From: an uncultured Erysipelotrichaceae bacterium
Lineage (GTDB): Bacteria > Bacillota_I > Bacilli_A > Erysipelotrichales > Erysipelotrichaceae
DNA: 12,455 nucleotides
Direction of reading: 5' to 3'
Assembly: GCA_937902945.1 (NCBI GenBank)
Contig: CALEMD010000117.1
Span: 1 to 12,455, forward strand
Below the pieces are notes generated by a model that searched no databases, had not been told where the DNA came from, and saw only the letters and a list, made by a program, of their open reading frames with translations. Position numbers and translations under genes: made by a program. Shown here piece by piece: positions 6,902 to 12,455 of the stretch (position 1 is its first letter; the number at the start of each line of letters is the position of its first letter).

Positions 6902-9080
6902 ACTCCTGTCACCAGCAGGAAATATGGAGTCTTTAAAGGCTGCTGTCAGTGCCGGATGCAATGCTGTCTATTTAGGACTGACATCTTTTTCTGCCCGCGC
7001 TTTTGCAGGTAATTTTTCTCATGAAGAATTGATTGAAGCAGTGCATTACTGTCATTTCTATCACGTCAAAGTATATGTAACAATGAATACAATGCTTACT
7101 GAAACTGAGTTTGATAATGCGAAAAAAGATGTTGATTTTCTTTATAGAAGCCATGTTGATGCACTTCTTGTTCAGGATCTTGGCTTGTTCTCTTGGACAC
7201 GGAAACATTATCCTGAGTTTGATCTTCATTGTTCAACACAGATGCATATCCACAATGCTTCAGGAGTACAGTTCATGATGAATCAGGGTGCTTCAAGAAT
7301 TGTACTGGCAAGAGAAACCCCAATCGAGGTAATACGGGAATGCTGTGCTTTAAACGCTGAAATTGAAGTATTTGCTTATGGTGCTCTATGTATTTCCTAC
7401 AGCGGCGAATGTCTGATGAGTTCCGCAGTCAAAAACCGTTCCGGAAACAGAGGTATGTGTGCTCAATGCTGCCGATTGCGCTATACTGCAATGGATAGTG
7501 ATAGGAAACCAATCAAGGAGGATGGCAGATATCTCCTGAGTCCTTCAGATCTGAATCTTATTGATAGAATTCCAGAATTGATTTCAGCAGGAGTCACCAG
7601 TCTTAAAATTGAAGGCAGAATGAAGAGACCTGAATATGTTTGGCTGATAACCCATATCATGAAAGAAGCCATTGATGCATATTATGATCATAGAAAATAC
7701 AGATTGGCTTCCGATGATGAAAAGTCACTTATGCTGATGTTCAATCGAGGCTTTACCGAAGGGCATGCATTTCATGCAGAAGTTTCTGAACGAATGAATC
7801 ATATTCGCCCAAATCATATGGGAGTTCCTATTGGAAAAGTACTGGCTTATAAAGATAATCGTGTATTGGTATCTCTGAATCAGCGCTTAAACCAAAATGA
7901 TGGCCTGCGTATTCTGAATGAGCCTTTTGATATAGGACTTACCGCTGTAAAAATTGAATTGAATAGTCTGCTTGTGAATCATGCTGATAAAAATACGGAT
8001 GTGTGGCTTCAGTGCAACGGAAAAGATCATCCTAAACCTGGTATGATTCTGCTTAAGACCTCCGATTCTCAACTGCTTGATTATATTGACAGAAAAATTG
8101 CGGAGGGACCTGCTAGAATTCCAGTACATATTGAATATACTGCTGAAATCGGCAGATGCATGCAGCTGAAAGCTGCTGATGATGATGGGCATACAGCAAT
8201 CTGCTGCAGCGAACAGGCTGTTCAGAAAGCCAAGAATGCTCCGCTGAGCAGCGAAAGAATTGAGCAGGCTTTGAAGAAATCAGGAGATACATTTTTTGAG
8301 GTGGTTTCTGTGAATGGAAAGGCGGATGACATATTCTTTCCAATGCAGGCATTGAACTGCTTACGCAGAGACACACTGAATGCATTGTCAAATCTGCGCA
8401 GTATAGAGGAATCAAGAGCAGAACCAGTATTTGTTTTTGATGAGCTGCATATAGAAGATATTCCGCTTCCAAATGCAATTATTTCTACGGATACAGAGTC
8501 CTTTGAAAAAGAAGGTGATTGGTACATCTGCCATCACGATACAGGGTCATACAGACTTCTTTCGACATTAAATGAGTCGCAGAATAATGCTGGTCATATC
8601 ACTAAGTCAGTTCTTTCACAGATCGGTGATCTTAATGGAACATTTGAAAGCTGCATTGCGGGTATGTCATTCAACTGTGCTAACAGTGAATCAGTTGCTT
8701 TTCTTTTGCGCATCAAAGGCATATGCGGTGTTATAATTTCCAGTGAACTGAATGATATGCAAGTGCAGATGCTGCTCGAATCTTTCTTTAATAAACATGG
8801 ATTCTATCCTCCTATATACAGATTGGTATATGGCAGAAGGGATCTCATGCTGATTAAAAATGGATTCAGTACAGTTCAAAACAAAATTTCTTTAATAGAG
8901 GATGAGGAAGGCAATGCTTTTCCTATAACAGTTCAAAAAGGTATAACTACAGTTATTGAACCGAAACCTTTAAAAGAAAATGAACTTGAGCATGTTAGAA
9001 ATTACATTATTTTAACAAACGAATCTGCAGAAAGCATAAAAGCAATCAGAAAGGAATTAAATCATGAAGAATTTTCTTAA
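6888..9080 (+). CDS. U32 family protein with DUF3656 (RlhA-type; 23S rRNA/tRNA hydroxylation, formerly called collagenase-like)
   Basis: 730 residues. The N terminus MKKIELLSPAGN-x-ESLKAAV-x-AGCNAVYLG is the U32 opening. The core TQMHIHNASG, ELISAGVTSLKIEGRMKRPEYV and FNRGFTEG are family hallmarks. Four conserved cysteines, C168, C175, C191 and C195 (GALCISYSGEC ... GMCAQCC), match those that bind a [4Fe-4S] cluster in UbiU/UbiV. A fifth cysteine, C194, replaces the usual proline of QPC. The long C-terminal half fits DUF3656 as in E. coli RlhA (YdcP), which hydroxylates 23S rRNA C2501; the related TrhP hydroxylates tRNA U34. Substrate here is not decidable from sequence. I chose ATG 6888, with AAGGAG at 6875-6880, over an in-frame start at 6855 that would add 11 non-family residues inside the previous gene. 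Confidence 0.92.
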   Translation: MKKIELLSPAGNMESLKAAVSAGCNAVYLGLTSFSARAFAGNFSHEELIEAVHYCHFYHVKVYVTMNTMLTETEFDNAKKDVDFLYRSHVDALLVQDLGLFSWTRKHYPEFDLHCSTQMHIHNASGVQFMMNQGASRIVLARETPIEVIRECCALNAEIEVFAYGALCISYSGECLMSSAVKNRSGNRGMCAQCCRLRYTAMDSDRKPIKEDGRYLLSPSDLNLIDRIPELISAGVTSLKIEGRMKRPEYVWLITHIMKEAIDAYYDHRKYRLASDDEKSLMLMFNRGFTEGHAFHAEVSERMNHIRPNHMGVPIGKVLAYKDNRVLVSLNQRLNQNDGLRILNEPFDIGLTAVKIELNSLLVNHADKNTDVWLQCNGKDHPKPGMILLKTSDSQLLDYIDRKIAEGPARIPVHIEYTAEIGRCMQLKAADDDGHTAICCSEQAVQKAKNAPLSSERIEQALKKSGDTFFEVVSVNGKADDIFFPMQALNCLRRDTLNALSNLRSIEESRAEPVFVFDELHIEDIPLPNAIISTDTESFEKEGDWYICHHDTGSYRLLSTLNESQNNAGHITKSVLSQIGDLNGTFESCIAGMSFNCANSESVAFLLRIKGICGVIISSELNDMQVQMLLESFFNKHGFYPPIYRLVYGRRDLMLIKNGFSTVQNKISLIEDEEGNAFPITVQKGITTVIEPKPLKENELEHVRNYIILTNESAESIKAIRKELNHEEFS

Positions 9081-9468
9081 AGAATTTAAACAGTTTGCCA
9101 TGCGCGGAAATGTAATTGATCTTGCTGTTGGCGTAATGATTGGGGCAGCTTTTCAAAGCATTGTTGCTTCTTTGGTCAACGATATACTTACACCGCTGAT
9201 TTCGAGCATTTTCCGGATAGATGATTTTTCTACTCTTCGAATTCTGCTTCTGGATAGAGGAGAATCCTCTGTATACTTGAATTATGGTACATTTTTGCAG
9301 AGTGTTATCAACTTTATACTAGTAGCATTATGCATATTTCTTATTGTTAAAACAATCAATCGCTTAAAGAAAGAAAAACCAAAACCGGAAGAAGAGCCAA
9401 AATTAAGCTCTGAAACAATTGCTCTTAATAAGATCATTTCATTGCTAGAAGAAAAGAATGGCAGATAA
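9064..9468 (+). CDS. mscL: Large-conductance mechanosensitive channel
   Basis: MscL is a pentameric inner-membrane pore that opens under membrane tension and releases solutes on osmotic downshock. The 134-residue chain starts with the amphipathic MKNFLKEFKQFAMRGN, followed by TM1 (about 17-45: VIDLAVGVMIGAAFQSIV, then NDILTPL), which carries the conserved glycine/alanine packing residues of the gate. A periplasmic loop (about 46-73) precedes TM2 (about 76-97: SVINFILVALCIFLIVKTIN). The C-terminal part is charged (KKEKPKPEEEP) and ends in a short helix, SETIALNKIISLLEEK, which would form the cytoplasmic bundle. The ATG lies 17 bases inside the end of the U32 gene, with AAGGAATTAA just upstream. 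A terminator follows at 9487-9523. Confidence 0.97.
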   Translation: MKNFLKEFKQFAMRGNVIDLAVGVMIGAAFQSIVASLVNDILTPLISSIFRIDDFSTLRILLLDRGESSVYLNYGTFLQSVINFILVALCIFLIVKTINRLKKEKPKPEEEPKLSSETIALNKIISLLEEKNGR

Positions 9469-9486
9469 ACTATAATAACTTTCATG

Positions 9487-9523
9487 AACAGGCTTTGCGT
9501 CCTTCACTAAAAGGCCTGTTTTT
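9487..9523 (+). terminator. Rho-independent terminator of mscL
   Basis: A 7-bp stem pairs AACAGGC (9487-9493) with GCCTGTT (9514-9520). It is extended by a T-G and two T-A pairs and followed by a T5 tract at 9519-9523. It lies 19 bases after the mscL stop and closes the long comEC-mscL gene chain. The loop contains the -35 element of the smc promoter. Confidence 0.8.
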
Positions 9524-9531
9524 GATATAAT
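9503..9531 (+). promoter_or_regulatory. Promoter of smc (sigma-A type)
   Basis: TTCACT at 9503-9508 (4 of 6 to TTGACA) and a perfect TATAAT at 9526-9531 are separated by exactly 17 bases. Transcription would begin near 9538, followed by AAGGAG at 9543-9548 and the smc ATG at 9556. The -35 sits in the loop of the mscL terminator and the -10 follows its T tract directly. Confidence 0.65.
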
Positions 9532-9555
9532 ATGCAAGGTTTAAGGAGAATAAAT

Positions 9556-12423
9556 ATGTTCCTGAAACGAATTGAAATGCAGGGTTTTAAGTCATTTGCA
9601 GATAAAACAATTATATCTTTTGATGACCCTATAACAGGCGTAGTCGGTCCGAATGGATGCGGAAAAAGCAATATTTCGGATGCTGTTCGCTGGGTTTTAG
9701 GTGAGCAGAGCGCAAAACAGATGCGCGGAGTCAAAATGTATGATGTTATATTTTCTGGAAGTGCTGACAGAAGACCGCTAAACATGGCTGAAGTTACACT
9801 TGTTTTTGATAACGCAAATCACATACTGAACAGCAATCTTGAAGAAATTGAAGTAACTCGAAGACTATTCAGAGATACGCAGGAATCTCAATACCAGATC
9901 AATAAAAAAGATGTTCTATTGAAGGATATTGTCGAACTGTTTTTAGACACTGGATTAGGCAAAAATTCGCTCAGTATCATAGGGCAGGGCAATGTTATAC
10001 AATTTGCTGAAGCTAAACCAATAGATCGCAGAGGCATTTTTGAAGAAGCGGCTGGAGTTGCCAAATACAAAAAGAGAAAACTAGAATCACTAAGCAGACT
10101 GGCAAGAACTAAGGATAATCTTGACCGCAGTACGGATATTCTTTCTGAGCTTGAAAAGCAGGTTTCACCGCTGAAAAGACAGGCACACAAAGCAGAAATC
10201 TATCGTGAAAAGAAAAAGAGACTTCAGGAGATAGAGATTTCTGTGCTTGTCAGAGAGATTGACCAGATTAACTTGCAGATTGAAGAAGCAAAGAAAACAC
10301 TTTTTGATATTGATACAAAGACTGCAATGTACCAGACAAGCATTCAAGTATCTGAAAACAAATCACAGGAATCTAGAAAACAGAGCAGTCAGCTTGAAAA
10401 GGACATAAGTGAACTTCAGGAAGATCTGATGAAGAACATCAATCAGATACAAGCTCTTGAAGCTAGAAAAACAGAGCTCGACGAACGCCGTAAATACATC
10501 ATTGAAACAGGTAACACAGAGCAGAAAGCAAAAGAATTAAAAGATCTTTTAGATGCAGCTCGCATTGAATTTGAAGATCGCAAGCAGCGCCTTGATGAAC
10601 TGAATACATCTATCAGTCTAGATAGTGAGAAACTGAATCATACAGCTCAGAATATGGTTGACCGGTCACAGACATATGAGCAGTCTATGGGCATGCTGAG
10701 AAGCATGCAGAATCGAAAAGATGTTCTTGATCATCTGCTGAAAGATCCGTTTCTTTCACAGGCTGGCGTAAAATCAATCATGGACAATGCATCCGCATTG
10801 AATGGAATACTTGGTGTCGTCGGACAAGTCATGAATGTAGAAAAAGGATATGAAGAGGCAATCTCTGTTGCACTAGGCGGAGCCATGTACAACATTGCAA
10901 CAAAAGATGAAAGCAGTGCGAGAGATGCCATTCATTTCCTTACTAGAAATTTGAGCGGCAGAGCAACATTTCTTCCTATTACGGTCTGTTTTCCTCATAC
11001 AGTCAGCAGAGAAAACCAGATTATATGTGACAATACCCAGGGCTATCTTGGAACAGCTGCAGATTTTGTCACATGTGACAGCTCTTTTCAGCCAATTGTA
11101 GAAAGCCTGCTTAGAAATGTTATTGTCACGGATACCCTTGAGAATGGCAATAATCTAAGTGCTTTGACAAAGCACAGCTGCAAAATTGTAACACTTACCG
11201 GTGAAGTCATACATAAAGGCGGTTCCATGACTGGCGGCAGAATACGCAACAGTACTACCATTATTACTGCCAAAAAAGAATTGAACGAACTGCTGCAATC
11301 TATTGATGCGCAGAGTGCACGAGCACAAATAGCAAAAAGTGATCTAGAAAAAACTCAGTCTCAGAAAGATGATATTGAACGCAATCTGCAGCAGAACCGT
11401 TATGCAGCAGCAAGTCTTGAACCAATTGTTGATGCTAAACAGGCAAAGTTTGAAAAACTTAAGAATGATCTGGCATTGCTGGAACCAAATGCAACGGACA
11501 CATCGTCCGATAATAATACTGGTGACGAATTAATAGTTCGCTTGAATGAAGCATATTCAAAACGTGATTCAATTACTACTGAGATAAAAACAAAACGCGA
11601 TCAGAAACTGTATATTCAGCAGGATTATGAACGCAAGGATCAGCAGATTCGTCAGCAGCGCAAAGAATTGGATACAGCAGTTGCTGCAGCAAATGCTATC
11701 AAGATTGATCAGGGCCGTCTCGAAACAAAGATGGAAACCAATCTGCAGCGATTGACAAGTGAATACCAGCTTACCTATGAATTTGCAAAGACAAAAACGG
11801 TTGATGGCAATATTGAAGATGCACGTCAGGAAGTCATGCAGCTCAGAACTGATATTGATCATCTTGGCAATGTTAATATGAATGCACCGGAAGAGTACAG
11901 CGAAGTTAATAATCGCTACGAATTTCTCAAGAAACAGATCGATGAACTAACCAAGAGCAGAGATAAGATTCTGAATGCAATTGATGAAATGGACGGCATC
12001 ATGGTGCGCCAGTTCAAAGAAATGTTCGATAAGATAAATGGCGAATTCAATGAAATATTCCGCAGTCTTTATGGCGGTGGCAAAGCAAGACTTATACTTG
12101 AGGAACCTGATGATATTTTAAATACAGGCATTGATATTGATGCTCAGCCTCCTGGCAAAGCAGTTCAGAACAACATGCTGTTCTCAGGCGGAGAAAAGAG
12201 CCTGATAGCCATCTGTGTACTGTTTGCAATACTGAAAGTAAAGCCTGTTCCGCTCGTTATTCTTGATGAGGTAGAGGCTGCACTTGATCAGAGCAATGTT
12301 GAACGCTTTGCTCAGTATCTGCATAAGTACATTGCCCAGACTCAGTTCATTGTGGTAACCCATAGACCTGGCACAATGCAGAACTGTGATGTGCTTTATG
12401 GAGTTACTATGCAGCATCAGGGT
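9556..12423 (+). CDS. smc: Chromosome segregation ATPase SMC, C-terminus cut off by adapter
   Basis: SMC dimers with ScpA/ScpB load on the chromosome and extrude loops so that sister origins separate. 956 codons are present. The N-terminal head has FKSFADKT and a Walker A motif at residues 31-38 (GPNGCGKS), then RRGIFEEAAGVAKYKKRK. A coiled coil leads to the hinge (about 415-565, GVVGQV to the GGSMTGG motif), and a returning coiled coil follows. The C-terminal head has the signature LFSGGEKSL (875-883) and Walker B VILDEVEAALD (901-911; Asp904, Glu905), ending VTHRPGTMQNCDVLYGVTMQ. Only about 20 residues should be missing, so the full protein would be near 975 residues, with shorter arms than the roughly 1,180-residue norm. 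ATG 9556 has AAGGAG 7 bases upstream. From 12424 the reading frame continues into adapter sequence. Confidence 0.97.
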
Positions 12424-12455
12424 AGATCGGAAGAGCACACGTCTGAACTCCAGTC
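12424..12455 (+). other. Illumina TruSeq adapter contamination
   Basis: The final 32 bases begin AGATCGGAAGAGC and continue CACACGTCTGAACTCC, which matches the standard TruSeq read-1 adapter as I know it, base for base. The join falls in frame, so translation of smc would run on as RSEEHTSELQ, a well-known adapter-derived peptide. This is not chromosomal sequence. Confidence 0.98.

Noticed and set aside
1..12455. CRISPR arrays, insertion sequences, tRNA/rRNA genes, integrase or defence modules
   Set aside because: No regular direct repeats, terminal inverted repeats, cloverleaf or rRNA motifs, or proteins of those classes were seen; the content is core chromosomal genes.

Overview
The window is about 12.4 kb of low-GC (by eye high-30s percent) bacterial chromosome with every gene on the + strand. 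Gene order (mltG - udk - greA, then comEA - comEC - holA) matches two Bacillus-type housekeeping clusters placed side by side. The SMC protein is short (about 975 residues projected, against about 1,180 in most Firmicutes), GreA and ComEA/ComEC look Erysipelotrichia-like, and there is no comEB. My best guess is a gut or oral Erysipelotrichia (relatives of Bulleidia, Solobacterium, Holdemania). This placement is inference from protein style and gene order, not a search. The last 32 bases are Illumina TruSeq adapter, so this is the raw end of a short-read contig and the real chromosome stops at 12423.

Layout. 1-1268: the tail of the cell-wall lytic transglycosylase MltG, a frameshifted Nudix (MutT-type) hydrolase and uridine kinase, joined by ATGA stop/start overlaps. 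1261-1756: an extended -10 promoter over the udk stop codon, then greA. 1781-1822: a rho-independent terminator hairpin that also contains the ribosome binding site and start codon of comEA. 1800-5234: the DNA-uptake genes comEA (one base out of frame in a T7 run) and comEC, then holA (DNA polymerase III delta). 5221-9468: iron-sulfur L-serine dehydratase, a family 6 (hypoxanthine-type) DNA glycosylase, a U32/DUF3656 protein of the RlhA type and mscL, all overlapping by 8-17 bases. 9487-9531: the mscL terminator, with the smc promoter threaded through it. 9556-12423: smc, truncated by the adapter.

How the genes fit together. From comEC to mscL there is no intergenic base, so these genes are probably one transcript with translational coupling, although their roles (DNA uptake, replication, serine catabolism, base-excision repair, rRNA/tRNA hydroxylation, osmotic safety valve) are not one pathway. 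ComEA and ComEC would form the DNA receptor and the inner-membrane channel/nuclease. ComEC keeps its metallo-beta-lactamase site, but its pore region is far from consensus.

I found no CRISPR array, mobile element, tRNA, rRNA or clearly novel defence system. The most interesting points are the comEA start region (a terminator U-tract that is also a U UUU UUA slippery heptamer), a GreA that has lost three residues at its catalytic tip, and the adapter joined in frame to SMC. Two homopolymer frameshifts and one 9-base in-frame deletion within about 1.4 kb call for a read-level check before any of these is treated as biology.
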